64,000 bases of DNA from Fimbriiglobus sp043785105 (GCA_043785105.1 JAYVXO010000228.1:4849-68848); one strand, 5' to 3'; shown: positions 17,804 to 27,339, numbered from the stretch's first letter. Notes: generated by a model not told the origin, from the letters alone. Program-made: numbers and translations.

Positions 17804-19036
17804 TCAAAGCCCACGAACGATCGTTCGTGGGCTTGGCGGGCTGGTGGGCCAATTCGTGAAATCGACGGGCGTGATCTCGCCGGCGCGGAAGGTGACTTTG
17901 ATGGTTTGCGATTCCGGCTGACCCCCGCGCATCATTTCAGCTTTCATGATGTAGGCGTAATCCTGACCGGGTGGCAACGGCGGGGTGTTGAACTCGCGGA
18001 CCAGTTCGGTGCGGTCGTTCTTTTTGCCATCGACGAACAGGGTCGCACCGGCGGGGAGTTTCACCGTGATCTTAGCCCGCTCCGTCGGCGCGGTTGGTGT
18101 GGGCACTGTCAAGGGCTTGACACTCGCGGTGGGCTTCGCGGCAAAGTCCGTGCTGTAGGGCAGCGGACCCGTCACGGCGGGCGGTAGCACGGACGGCGGC
18201 ACGGAATTCTTGGCGTTGGTCAGGTCGTTGAACTCGACGGGATACGTGTTGCCGGACCGGACGTTGATGCGTTTCGTCTGGCTGATGGTTTCGCCGTTGC
18301 GGACGTACTCCGCCCGGAAGGTGTAAGTGAACTCGCCTTCCGGCAGCGGGGGAGTCACGAATTGCCGTTCGGCAGAGGTCAGTGCCAGGGGCCGGTTTTC
18401 GGCGAACAGTCGCGCGTCCGCAGGCAGGCGGACGACGACCGTGGCGCGGTTCGCCTGACCCTGAAAGGCACGCAATGAGTTTCGCTGTTCCGGTACCGAG
18501 TCCGGTGGGCTGTTGTAGGACTGCGGCACGGCGGGCATCGGGGTCGCGGGGATGTAGCCGCCGTTGTCGTAGCTGGGGCCATAGACCGGCATCGGGTTAC
18601 CGGACCCACCCGACGACCCGAGACACGAGCCGCCGTCCATGACCGGGTATTGCGACATCGCCGGTGAGGGAACGGCGTAGCCACCGTCATACGCGCCGGA
18701 CATGGGTGCGGAGCCTTGGCAGGAGTAGCTTGGTGTTCCGGTGCAGGACGCCGCGTACCCCGTACACGAACCAACCCCTGCCGCCATGCGACCCGTACAC
18801 GAACCGTAGCAAGCGTTGTTGTTGAACGCTCGTAATCGACCGTTGCCGTAACACCCACTGCCACTTCCGGTGCAACTGCCGTAGCCCCCGGAACTGCGAC
18901 CCGTACACGAGCCGTAGCATCCCGTGCAGGAGCCGTGACAGCCCCCACGGAAGCTAAACAAATCCCGGAAGAACCCGTTGAACTCCGTCGTGTCCGGGGC
19001 GACGGACATCGCAGTCATGAGAATCAAGCTGTACAT
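17804..19036 (-). CDS. Secreted protein with Cys-rich GSCTG repeats and two TIGR03000 domains
   Basis: The product has 410 residues. Residues 1-25 look like a weak signal sequence. About residues 28-110 contain at least eight copies of a C/GYGSCTG-type unit (for example CYGSCTGCYGSCTG), giving a very high Cys content. A Pro/Tyr/Gly-rich linker follows. Then come two TIGR03000 domains (about 195-265 and 315-390), each starting ATVVVRLPADARLF or AKITVKLPAGATLF and containing F-TPPLP-G and Y. TIGR03000 is known only from planctomycetes and has no assigned function. A disulfide-linked cell-wall or surface role is inferred. The ATG at 19036 is preceded by GGTGA. Confidence 0.85.
   Translation of the reverse strand: MYSLILMTAMSVAPDTTEFNGFFRDLFSFRGGCHGSCTGCYGSCTGRSSGGYGSCTGSGSGCYGNGRLRAFNNNACYGSCTGRMAAGVGSCTGYAASCTGTPSYSCQGSAPMSGAYDGGYAVPSPAMSQYPVMDGGSCLGSSGGSGNPMPVYGPSYDNGGYIPATPMPAVPQSYNSPPDSVPEQRNSLRAFQGQANRATVVVRLPADARLFAENRPLALTSAERQFVTPPLPEGEFTYTFRAEYVRNGETISQTKRINVRSGNTYPVEFNDLTNAKNSVPPSVLPPAVTGPLPYSTDFAAKPTASVKPLTVPTPTAPTERAKITVKLPAGATLFVDGKKNDRTELVREFNTPPLPPGQDYAYIMKAEMMRGGQPESQTIKVTFRAGEITPVDFTNWPTSPPSPRTIVRGL
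17807..17834. terminator. Perfect 28-bp palindrome, probable bidirectional terminator
   Basis: AAGCCCACGAACGA is followed directly by its reverse complement. It lies between convergent genes, but on the minus strand it is also the last codons of the TIGR03000 protein (PRTIVRG). There is no loop other than the symmetric centre, and only short T tracts flank it. Confidence 0.6.
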
Positions 19037-19199
19037 GGCATTCACCGTTAAACCGGGCAACGTGCGTCGTGATGAGTTAAAAGGTAAGCTGGGAAAGATG
19101 TGCGGTCAAAACGACTTGAGGGAAATTTTACAATCCGGCCCCGGCTATGGCTCACAGCTTCCGCATGTTGATTGCAACAGGCACAATCACCGCAACCGG

Positions 19200-19345
19200 A
19201 GTAGTGGAAAAGTGGATAGTGGTCAGTGGGTAGAGGATAGTAAGACTGAAGAAAGATTTTCTTACTATCCTCTACCTACTACCGCTGACCACCCACCACT
19301 CTTCGGTCTTCCTATCCACTATCCACTAACCACTATCCACTATTT
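19200..19345. repeat. Imperfect inverted repeat of GTGGATAGTGG units
   Basis: The left arm contains GTGGATAGTGGTCAGTGGG and TAGAGGATAGTAAGA. The right arm contains TCTTACTATCCTCTA and CGCTGACCACCCACCAC, then tandem CTATCCACTA(T/A)CCACTA units. The 15-bp central stem is perfect. It occupies the gap 19037-19339 upstream of the TIGR03000 gene, and its last bases supply the TAG stop of the S9 peptidase gene. No gene is seen in this gap. Confidence 0.8.
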
Positions 19346-21274
19346 CATCACGCCGGTGTGGCCCTTGACATCGCCGAGTGGTTCGGCGCGGCCGCCGAGG
19401 TGCTTGGCGAGGAACTGCTCCGTGACCGCGAAGAAGTGCAGGCGGTTTTCGGGGCGTTGGAAGCCGTGGCCTTCGTCGGGGTAGACGACGTATTCCACTT
19501 CCTTGCCGTTCTTCCGCATCGCTTCAACGATCTGATCGCTCTCGGCTTGCTTGACACGCGGGTCGTTCGCACCCTGCCCGATGAGCAACGGTTTGGTGAT
19601 GTAGTTGGCCTTGTTCAGCGGCGACCGGCTTTCGAGGAAGTCCTTGTCCTTTTCGATGTCGCCGACCCGTTGGTTGAACATCGCTTTCGCCGGTGCCCAG
19701 TACGGCGGCACGGACTTCAGCAGCGTGATGATGTTGCTCGGCCCGACAATATCGACGCCACAAGCGAACACGTCCGGCGTGAAGGCGAGACCGACCAACG
19801 TGGCGTACCCGCCGTAGCTGCCGCCCATGATGCCAATCTTCTTCGGGTCGGAAATGCCTTTTGCCGTGAGGAAATCCACGCCGTCGAGCAGGTCTTGGTG
19901 CATCTTCCCGGCCCACTCGCGGTTCCCGGCGTTTAGGAACTTTTTGCCGTAGCCGGTGCTACCCCGGTAGTTGACTTGTAGCACCACGTAGCCCCGGTTC
20001 GCCAGCCATTGGGCTTGCGGGTTGTAGCCCCAGTTGTCGCGCGCCCACGGCCCGCCGTGAACGAGTAACACCGTCGGCAGGTTCTTCGCTTCAATGCCGA
20101 TCGGCTTCGTGAGGTAACCGCGAATCATCAACCCGTCTTTCGCCGGGTATTCGACCGGCTCAATTTGCGACAGCTTTGCCGTTTCCATTTTCGGGCTGTT
20201 GCTGAACAGGAACTCGGCTTTCTTCGCGGTGCGGTCGTACAGGTACCACGTCACCGGGCCGTCGTCGGTGGTGTAGGTGACGAGCCATTTCTTGTCGTCG
20301 ATCGTCTTGCTACTCACGCTGAAATCGCCACGACGGACCTTGGCGAGCACCTCGAAATCGGCTTTCACGGAGTCGTCGAGTACCTTCCATTCGAGGCGGG
20401 CTTTCGTGAAAGAAACCGCGAGGGGAATGCGTTTCACGTCATCAATCATCGCGCCGCTAATGTCGTACTCGGCGTCTTCGGCGATCGTCTCTTCCTTGCC
20501 GCTGGCGACATCCAACTTGGTCAACCGCATCGCGTTCGAGCCTTGGCTGTGAATGACCCACAGCGTGTTCGGGTCGGTGCCAAAGGCCGCGATTTGGCCT
20601 TGCTCGTCGGCGGTCAGGGTCTTCACAGTCTTCCAGTCTTTACCGCCCACGTCCCGGACCTTCAGTTCGTACCCGCCGTCCATTTTCACGCAGGTCACGC
20701 CCCGAACCTGGAACTTCGCGTCGGTCGTATAGCCCATCGCCAAGCCGGGATTTTCGGTATCGACCTTCTCCTCGCCCGAGTCGATCTTGATGCGGTGCAT
20801 GTCGAAGAACTGCTTGTTCTTTTTGTTCAACCCGACCAGCACGTCGTTGGGGTGGTCTTTGTCCAAGTCCACGCCCTGCACCCGCACCCCCTTGAACGGC
20901 GTCAGGTCGCGGGTTTGTTTGGTTCCGAGGTTGGTCGCAAACAGGTGGAAGTTTTCATCCCCGCCTGCATCTTGTTGGTACAGCAAATGCTTCCCGTCGA
21001 AGGCCCAATTGTACACCCGAATGCCGCGTTTATCGTCCGCCGTCACCGCTCGGTCGTCGTCCTTGCCGAGGGTGCGAACCCAGACTTGCATCACGTTCTT
21101 GTCGTCGGGCCGCAGGTACGCCAGCAACTTGCCGTCCGGCGAAAGTTGCGGCCCCGCCCGTTCGGGGTTGCCGAATAGCACGTCACGCGGAATGAGCGGC
21201 GGCAACTCCGCACTCGCAAAGTGGGCGTAGCTCGCACTGATAGCCAGCGCGATTAAAAAGGGTACGATACGCAT
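19340..21274 (-). CDS. S9-family (prolyl oligopeptidase-like) secreted serine peptidase
   Basis: The product has 644 residues. A signal peptide (FLIALAISASYAHFASA) follows the ATG at 21274; a longer frame to 21331 is less likely. The N-terminal beta-propeller covers about residues 30-370. The alpha/beta-hydrolase domain has the nucleophile in GIMGGSYGGYATL (Ser near 485), Asp in GANDPRVKQ (near 569) and His in DEGHGF (near 601). The enzyme should release short peptides in the periplasm. Related proteins are annotated as acylaminoacyl- or dipeptidyl-peptidases, and substrate preference cannot be read off. The gene's stop codon is provided by the adjacent repeat. Confidence 0.92.
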   Translation of the reverse strand: MRIVPFLIALAISASYAHFASAELPPLIPRDVLFGNPERAGPQLSPDGKLLAYLRPDDKNVMQVWVRTLGKDDDRAVTADDKRGIRVYNWAFDGKHLLYQQDAGGDENFHLFATNLGTKQTRDLTPFKGVRVQGVDLDKDHPNDVLVGLNKKNKQFFDMHRIKIDSGEEKVDTENPGLAMGYTTDAKFQVRGVTCVKMDGGYELKVRDVGGKDWKTVKTLTADEQGQIAAFGTDPNTLWVIHSQGSNAMRLTKLDVASGKEETIAEDAEYDISGAMIDDVKRIPLAVSFTKARLEWKVLDDSVKADFEVLAKVRRGDFSVSSKTIDDKKWLVTYTTDDGPVTWYLYDRTAKKAEFLFSNSPKMETAKLSQIEPVEYPAKDGLMIRGYLTKPIGIEAKNLPTVLLVHGGPWARDNWGYNPQAQWLANRGYVVLQVNYRGSTGYGKKFLNAGNREWAGKMHQDLLDGVDFLTAKGISDPKKIGIMGGSYGGYATLVGLAFTPDVFACGVDIVGPSNIITLLKSVPPYWAPAKAMFNQRVGDIEKDKDFLESRSPLNKANYITKPLLIGQGANDPRVKQAESDQIVEAMRKNGKEVEYVVYPDEGHGFQRPENRLHFFAVTEQFLAKHLGGRAEPLGDVKGHTGVMK

Positions 21275-21541
21275 ACGGTGAAATCTCCAGAACACAGACG
21301 GGCGACAGAAACCAGCGAACATCTTTGACACAGACTGTTCGCTGAAACATTGCGGACATTTTACGCCGATTTTCCGCGAAGAAGCGACTGTAACCCCAAA
21401 AGTGGGAGCAGGTGAGTTTCAGACAATTTCGTTGACATCCCGCGAGTAAGGATGAGAATGGCCAAGATATGGTAGAACCGCGTCAGTTCTACACCTGATT
21501 GAACCGTCAGTTTCGATCTTTCTTTCTCACAGAAGAGTGCC

Positions 21542-22267
21542 ATGCCAAAGATTGCCACCACATTTTTAGTTCAGGTCGTGATCGGTTTGTCCTCGTTTCT
21601 TGGAGCGGGCCTCACTGCAGACAAGCCACAAGTTACACCGTTGGCTCATTTCCGTTTCAACGGTGATGGTAAGGATCAAAACAAAGATAACCCCGAGTTT
21701 GAACTCACGAACACGCAGTTCAAAGATAACGCCCTTTACATTAACGGTGAGTACGATCTAGGCAATAATCCGAATGGTGGCTATCGCGCTGTTTGTAAGA
21801 CCCCGAAACTGGACTACACGAAGTTCACCGTGGCAATCAGGTTCAAGCCTGAAGAATTCGATGGCCAGAAAACCAACCTGTTCACTGGGGGAACTTCCTA
21901 CCGCTGGTTCGGAATGCACAGGTCCGTAGATGGCAACTTGACCATCACCTTGAACAATCAGGTTTTCTCCTATGAGATCAAAGCGAATGCTTTAGAGACT
22001 GGAAAGTGGACGGTCGTCGCCTGCGGGTTTGATCTTTCTTCTCGCAAAATCGTGGTGTATTTCAATGGAAAAAAGACCGCAGACGTTGACCTTCCGAAGG
22101 ACTTCAAGTTGGAGGTAATTGATTCAAAAGTCAAAGATAAAGATAAGGTTTGGTCATTCACCAACTACTCCAATGCACAAGTATTTCACGGACTTGTCGA
22201 TGAACTCATCATTTATGAGAAAATGCTAACGACTGAAGAGTTCGGAGCGATCCCTTTGCGTCCTTAA
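21542..22267 (+). CDS. Secreted LamG-like (concanavalin A-fold) protein
   Basis: The product has 241 residues with a signal peptide (VVIGLSSFLGAGLTA). The mature part has the LamG/pentraxin pattern: LAHFRFNGDGKD, FTVAIRFKPEEFDG, WTVVACGFDLSSRKIVVYFN, and the closing VFHGLVDELIIYEKMLTTEE. Domains of this type bind glycans or other surface ligands. Base composition is visibly more AT-rich than the neighbours, as in several other exported-protein genes here. AGAAGAG precedes the ATG. It stands alone. Confidence 0.82.
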   Translation: MPKIATTFLVQVVIGLSSFLGAGLTADKPQVTPLAHFRFNGDGKDQNKDNPEFELTNTQFKDNALYINGEYDLGNNPNGGYRAVCKTPKLDYTKFTVAIRFKPEEFDGQKTNLFTGGTSYRWFGMHRSVDGNLTITLNNQVFSYEIKANALETGKWTVVACGFDLSSRKIVVYFNGKKTADVDLPKDFKLEVIDSKVKDKDKVWSFTNYSNAQVFHGLVDELIIYEKMLTTEEFGAIPLRP

Positions 22268-22390
22268 TTGGCCTAACCCTGATAACTACTTCACTGTGAA
22301 TGCAGACAGCGACCCTTTACCGTAACAAACGGTTTGTAGCGGGGCTTCGTAGGTATCATGATGGCGGTCACGTAGATCAAGGGCGTTCCG

Positions 22391-22993
22391 ATGGCATTCA
22401 GCGAATTCACGCTTGATTCGGCGGTCCGCGCTCTCGGCATTACTGTCTCGGAAGCCGACCTCTTCCCGAACCTTGTCCCGGCGGTTGCGCCCGATTGGCT
22501 GCCCGAGTTGTTAGCTCGTGGCACGCGGTTGGCGCTGATTAGCGAGAAGTCGCGGAGTGAATTCATCGTCGTGCCGATCCTGTTGGCCGCGAAGGAGCTT
22601 TGCGGTGGGCGTCTGGCGATCTTTTCGGGACAGCGGTTGGACGTGGATGCGGCGCGCGGGCTGACCGGCGAGTGCGACTTCATCTTGGCGCTGGGGCCGT
22701 CTGTTCCCCCACTGCTCGCGCCGATCGCCACAATCGTGGAAGCGAAGAAAAACGATGTCGAAGCGGGCCTCGGTCAGTGCATCGCCCAGATGGTGGCGGC
22801 GCGCGATTTTAACGCCCCGGATCGCAGCAACACGACCGTTTACGGGTGCGTGACCACCGGGGAAGCGTGGCAGTTTTTGCGGTTGATCGGGAACACCGTC
22901 CAACTGGACGGCCGCCGCATCTACCTGGACAATGTGGCGACGGTGTTGGGTGCGTTTTCCGCAATTGTGAGCGAAGCCGAGAGGCGCGTTTAA
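22391..22993 (+). CDS. Hypothetical protein, possible PD-(D/E)XK nuclease fold
   Basis: The product has 200 residues and no signal peptide. The segment GECDFILALG, then IATIVEAKKNDVEAGLGQCI has the order Asp - Glu-x-Lys - Gln expected of a PD-(D/E)XK active site with its following helix. This is a pattern argument, not a family match. The N-terminus is helical and basic/acidic mixed, and the C-terminus contains YGCVTTGEAWQFLRL. Neighbours give no functional hint. I do not recognise a named family. Confidence 0.65.
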   Translation: MAFSEFTLDSAVRALGITVSEADLFPNLVPAVAPDWLPELLARGTRLALISEKSRSEFIVVPILLAAKELCGGRLAIFSGQRLDVDAARGLTGECDFILALGPSVPPLLAPIATIVEAKKNDVEAGLGQCIAQMVAARDFNAPDRSNTTVYGCVTTGEAWQFLRLIGNTVQLDGRRIYLDNVATVLGAFSAIVSEAERRV

Positions 22994-23085
22994 TTGCCAC
23001 ATCGTTCACGTGAGTTGATTGCAATCACGAACCGACACTTTGGGCATTTTCAATTTCGCTATTCGACGGTTTGTCGCACGGTTTA

Positions 23086-23133
23086 GAACCGCAGGGGGCC
23101 ACGGAGTTCGTTCTCCGTGGCCCCCTGCGGTTC
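23086..23133. terminator. Stem-loop between convergent genes
   Basis: A perfect 20-bp stem (GAACCGCAGGGGGCCACGGA and its complement) encloses an 8-nt loop, 12 nt from the stop of the large beta-propeller gene and 93 nt from the stop at 22993. It lacks a strong T tract on either strand. Confidence 0.7.
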
Positions 23134-23144
23134 ACCCGATTCGG

Positions 23145-26100
23145 TCAGTCGTCTTTGCTCTCCGATTTTGGCTTCGTGCTGTCTTTGATTTCTTGGCGGT
23201 AGGCGCGGTCCGCTTCTTCAAAGCCTTCGATGGCGATCACATCCTTCGGGGCGTTCGGGTCGAGTTCGACGAGGAGCGATTGGGTGAACTCCTTGTCATC
23301 GACGGTCAACACCACCTTGTACATGCCGGCCTGCACTTGCCCACCGCCGACGTTGCGACCACCGCCACCAGTACGTGGTTGGGTGCTGGTGCCGGAGAGA
23401 TCCCACGTCAGGCGATGCAACCCTTCACCTTTGGGTGGTGCGTCGATGTTCCGCAGCGTTTTCCCGGTCACGTCCAGGATCTTCACGGTCAACTTCTCGG
23501 CCTTCTTGTTGAGCATGTATTCGATCGTCGCGCCGCGGGTCGGGTTGGTTCCGACGAACTTGCGATCGGTGCTGCTGTACGGCGATTCCCCGCCTGCGCC
23601 GATGCGCCAGCGAACTGCGGGCGACGGGGCAAAGAGCGTCGCAGGGTCTTTCAGCACGGCGGCTTTCATCTGACGGAGACTGGTAATGTCGGTCACCCAG
23701 ATGCTGCGACCGTGGGTGGCGATCACGAGTTCGTTGGCCACCGTCGGCTGGGCGAATTCGTGGACGGCAACCGTCGGCAGGTTCCCGCCGAGCCGCGTCC
23801 AACTTCCGCCCTTGTTCGTCGAAACCCATGCGCCGAATTCGGTGCCGAGGTACAGCACGTCGTTATTCACGATGTCCTCGCGCAGCACGCGGGTGCTGCC
23901 GAAGGTGGGCAAGTTGGCGTTGAGGCTCTTCCAGGTCACGCCGAGGTCTTCAGTGACGAAGATGTACGGCTTGTCGTCGTCCGAACGGTGTGCGTCAAAG
24001 ACGACGTAGGCTTTGCCGTCTTTATCGTGGCTGGCTTCAATGCTACTGACCCAACGCGGGCCGGGCAGACCAGCGGCTTTGAAGTTATCGCTCACGTTCG
24101 TCCAGTTCGCGCCGCCGTCCTTGCTGACCCACACGTTGCCGTCGTCCGTGCCGGCCCAGAGGATGTCCGCCGTGCGCGGGCTTTCGGCGATCTGCGTCAT
24201 GCTGCCCTTTTTGCTGCGGGTCAGGTCCGGCGAGATTTGCTTCAGGTTGGCGCCCTTCGACACGCTGCGGAACACGTACTGGGCGCCGCAGTAGAAGATG
24301 CTCGAGTTGTGGTTACTCAGGATGAACGGCGTGTTCCAGTTGAACCGCAGTGGTTCGTCGCCTTCCTTGCGGGGTGGGCGAATCCCTGCGAATTCGCCGG
24401 TGCGGAAGTTGCGTCGGCTGATCGCGCCGCCCTGGCTTTCGGCGTACACCGTGTCGGGGTCGGTGGGGTCCACCCGGCAAACGAACCCGTCCCCGCCGGA
24501 CACGAACACCCAGTCCTCGTTGACCGGGCCGTACCGCCGCATCGTCTGGCTCGGCCCGCCCCAACTGCCGTTGTCCTGGAGGCCGCCGTACACGCGGTAC
24601 GGGCGGCGGTTGTCCACGGCGACGTGGTAGAACTGACCGAGTGCCAGCGTGTTCAGGTGGTCCCACGTCAGCCCCTTGTCGTAACTGGCATAGAAGCCGC
24701 CATCGCAACCGATAATCAGGTGCTTGGCGTTCGCCGGGTTGATCCAGAAGGCGTGGGCATCCGCATGAACACCGTTGGAGGTGCGTACCGTGTCGAACCG
24801 CTTGCCGCCGTCCGTGCTGCGGTACAGCACCGGCACGTCGGCCAAGGCGTAGATCGTGTTGTCGTCCGTCGGGTCGATCCGCACCACGCTGAAGTACATC
24901 GGGCGGGCGTTCAAGCTGTTCACGCGGGTCCACGTTTCGCCGTTGTCCTTCGACTGGAAAATACCCCCGGTTTGGAAGCTGTCCTTCCCCTGCCGCCCCT
25001 GCACGTTCGGCTGTTGACCGCCTAAACCGAGGCCGAACGGCTTTGTGGCGCTGACTCCGCGATTCGGGCCGCCACCGCCCGCAAAACCTTGTAGGACGGT
25101 ATCGACCAAGACCAACTCGACTTCGAGCGTCTTTTCACCTTGTTTGACTGTGATTTTGACTTTGGCGCCGGCTTGGCGTGGGTCTTCCGCACGCGGGCCG
25201 ACCCGGAGTTCTCGCAAGAAGGTCCGGAACGTGGTGACTTCGTTGCCGTTGACCGCCGTGATGACATCGCCCACTTTCAAACCCGCTTTCGCGGCAGGTC
25301 CGTCGGCGGGGAGGGACGCGATTTTCACTTCCCCTTCAAACGCCGTTGTCGGGGTGAAGCCCGGCATTGGCAACGTGGTCCCGGCGGGTGGCGTTGCGGG
25401 TTGCGTCGGTACTGGCGTCGGGGTTTGGGTCGGGGGTTGCGTTGTGGCGGGGGGGGTCGTGCTTGTTGCACCTACGGGGCGTGGGTTGGCAATGACCGTG
25501 ACATCGAAGACCTTCTCGTAGTTGTCACGCAAAACCGTGAACTTGACTTTGTCCCCGGCTTTTTTCTCCAGCATGATCGCGGTGTATTCTTTGAAGTCGG
25601 ACACTTTCTTGCTGTCTACGAAGACGATCGTGTCGCCCGCTTTAATGCCCGCTTTCTCGGCAGGGCCGTCCTTCGTGACCGAGGCAATTTTCAACGTGTC
25701 GCCTTTTTCCAGCATGATCCCCGCGATCGGCGGCACCGTGGCCGGCGCGGTTTCCTTGCTGCTTGTGGTGTCACCCGTGGTGCCGGTTGTCGTACCGCCT
25801 TTACCGCCTTTGCGTCCGCCGGTACCACCGCCCGTAACAGGTGCGGGCGTTTCGCGCTTGCCGAGGGTCACTTCAATGACTTCCTCTTTGTCACCCCGTT
25901 TGATGGTGACTTTGATCTTGTCGCCGGGGTTCTTGCGCACGAAGTAATCGACGAAGTCGTCGTACCGCTCGATCTTGGCGTCATCGGCTTTCAGCACGAT
26001 GTCGCCGGGCTTCAGCCCGGCCTTCGCAGCAGGCCCACCTTCGGTCACTTCGCTGACCTTCGCCCCGCCGCCTTCGTTGTCCGCACCGACGATGCCCATG

Positions 26101-27173
26101 TAAACCAACGACGCGATCCCGGTGCCGACTTTGTCCGTGTCAATAATCGCCACGAGCAACCCTTTGGTCTTGCGGGAGTAGTCCAGCCCGATGCGGCCGA
26201 GCTTGCCGAACGGCAGGCCGTTCTTCAGTTTCTCGTCGTTGAGCTTCTTCCAGTTTTTGCCGCCGTCGGTGCTTTTGAACAGACCGCCACCGGCGCCGTG
26301 GGTCACAATCGGCCCGTATGCGTCGGGAACCGGGGCCTCGCCGAAGAAGCCGTCGAACTCGTCGCGCTTGCGTTGCCACATGGCCACGATTAGCGTTTCC
26401 GGGTCTTGCGGGTCGAGCCGGGCGTCGATCACGCCGGTCTTGTCGTCCACGTAAAGAACCTTGGTCCAATTCTTCCCGCCGTCGGTCGTTTTGAACAGCC
26501 CGCGATCTTCGTTCGGCCCGTACAGCCGTCCCATCGCACCGGCGTAGACGATGTCCGGGTTCTTCGGGTGAATCAGAATCTTGCCGATCTGGAACGTCTT
26601 CTTGAGGCCCATGTTCTCGAAGGTCTTGCCCGCATCGGTGCTCTTGTAAATTCCGTCACCATACGACACGGAGTTGCGCGGGTTCGCTTCACCGCTACCG
26701 ACCCAGACGATGTTCGGGTTCGACGGCGCGACGGCGACATCCCCAATCGAGACCGTGCTTTGCTTGTCGAAGATCACATCGAACGTGGTGCCATTGTTCA
26801 CCGTTTTGAGCAACCCGCCGGACGCCGTGGCGATGTAATAAGTCGTCGGCTCGGACTCCACGACCGCGAGCGACGTGATGCGCCCGGACATGTTCGCCGG
26901 GCCGATTTGCCGCCAGTTGTACTGCTTGCCGACGCTTTCCGGCAGGGTGCCTTCCGGCACCCCGGTAGACGTGGCGGGTGGCGTCTCGCCCTTTTTCGTC
27001 GCTTCGAGCTGCTTCTGCAACTCCTGGATTTGCTTTTCAATCGCTTCAACTTGTTTCTTCTTGTCCTCCTCAGTCAAGGGCTTGTCAGCCCGAGCGGGGG
27101 ACGGGATCGCAATGACGGCGGCGGCCAGCAGCCCCAACGCGAGCCAGCGGACCGAAGCTAGCAATCGGAACAC
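23145..27173 (-). CDS. Secreted sortilin/BNR beta-propeller protein carrying three PDZ domains
   Basis: The product is about 1342 residues. I place the start at the GTG at 27173, which puts a signal peptide (WLALGLLAAAVIAIPSPARA) at the N-terminus; an ATG at 27266 would add 31 unlikely residues. A short coiled coil (EEDKKKQVEAIEKQIQELQK) follows. The first VPS10/BNR half has repeated KSTDGGKNW and KTTDGGKNW Asp-box motifs. Then come three PDZ-like domains (GGPAAKAGLKPGDIV, DGPAEKAGIKAGDTI, DGPAAKAGLKVGDVI), separated by Pro/Thr linkers. The propeller resumes (YRSTDGGKRFD, VSKDGGANW), and a C-terminal beta-sandwich ends the protein. Propeller relatives are often glycoside-binding or protease-associated. 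Function is unknown. Confidence 0.88.
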   Translation of the reverse strand: MFRLLASVRWLALGLLAAAVIAIPSPARADKPLTEEDKKKQVEAIEKQIQELQKQLEATKKGETPPATSTGVPEGTLPESVGKQYNWRQIGPANMSGRITSLAVVESEPTTYYIATASGGLLKTVNNGTTFDVIFDKQSTVSIGDVAVAPSNPNIVWVGSGEANPRNSVSYGDGIYKSTDAGKTFENMGLKKTFQIGKILIHPKNPDIVYAGAMGRLYGPNEDRGLFKTTDGGKNWTKVLYVDDKTGVIDARLDPQDPETLIVAMWQRKRDEFDGFFGEAPVPDAYGPIVTHGAGGGLFKSTDGGKNWKKLNDEKLKNGLPFGKLGRIGLDYSRKTKGLLVAIIDTDKVGTGIASLVYMGIVGADNEGGGAKVSEVTEGGPAAKAGLKPGDIVLKADDAKIERYDDFVDYFVRKNPGDKIKVTIKRGDKEEVIEVTLGKRETPAPVTGGGTGGRKGGKGGTTTGTTGDTTSSKETAPATVPPIAGIMLEKGDTLKIASVTKDGPAEKAGIKAGDTIVFVDSKKVSDFKEYTAIMLEKKAGDKVKFTVLRDNYEKVFDVTVIANPRPVGATSTTPPATTQPPTQTPTPVPTQPATPPAGTTLPMPGFTPTTAFEGEVKIASLPADGPAAKAGLKVGDVITAVNGNEVTTFRTFLRELRVGPRAEDPRQAGAKVKITVKQGEKTLEVELVLVDTVLQGFAGGGGPNRGVSATKPFGLGLGGQQPNVQGRQGKDSFQTGGIFQSKDNGETWTRVNSLNARPMYFSVVRIDPTDDNTIYALADVPVLYRSTDGGKRFDTVRTSNGVHADAHAFWINPANAKHLIIGCDGGFYASYDKGLTWDHLNTLALGQFYHVAVDNRRPYRVYGGLQDNGSWGGPSQTMRRYGPVNEDWVFVSGGDGFVCRVDPTDPDTVYAESQGGAISRRNFRTGEFAGIRPPRKEGDEPLRFNWNTPFILSNHNSSIFYCGAQYVFRSVSKGANLKQISPDLTRSKKGSMTQIAESPRTADILWAGTDDGNVWVSKDGGANWTNVSDNFKAAGLPGPRWVSSIEASHDKDGKAYVVFDAHRSDDDKPYIFVTEDLGVTWKSLNANLPTFGSTRVLREDIVNNDVLYLGTEFGAWVSTNKGGSWTRLGGNLPTVAVHEFAQPTVANELVIATHGRSIWVTDITSLRQMKAAVLKDPATLFAPSPAVRWRIGAGGESPYSSTDRKFVGTNPTRGATIEYMLNKKAEKLTVKILDVTGKTLRNIDAPPKGEGLHRLTWDLSGTSTQPRTGGGGRNVGGGQVQAGMYKVVLTVDDKEFTQSLLVELDPNAPKDVIAIEGFEEADRAYRQEIKDSTKPKSESKDD

Positions 27174-27339
27174 GGTGCATTCTCTGGTGAAAATGTGAAA
27201 CGAGTGGGGGAGTGATGATTCTAAGTGCAAGTGGTGTAGGAATCCAGCGGTCACCGATGAAAGCAAAATGAGAAGCTACGCAAAGTGGGCGGATTGAACC
27301 GGTCGTAAGGTGCCGAAGGAGAGGAAACAATTCCGCTTC

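Noticed and set aside
20165..21178. Plus-strand open frame of 337 codons
   Set aside because: It is antisense to the S9 peptidase gene and has no recognisable protein features.
23019..25025. Long plus-strand open frame of 668 codons
   Set aside because: It runs antisense to the beta-propeller/PDZ gene, has no ribosome-binding site and no domain; it reflects third-position GC bias.
25140..26393. Plus-strand open frame of 417 codons
   Set aside because: It is another antisense shadow of the propeller/PDZ gene.
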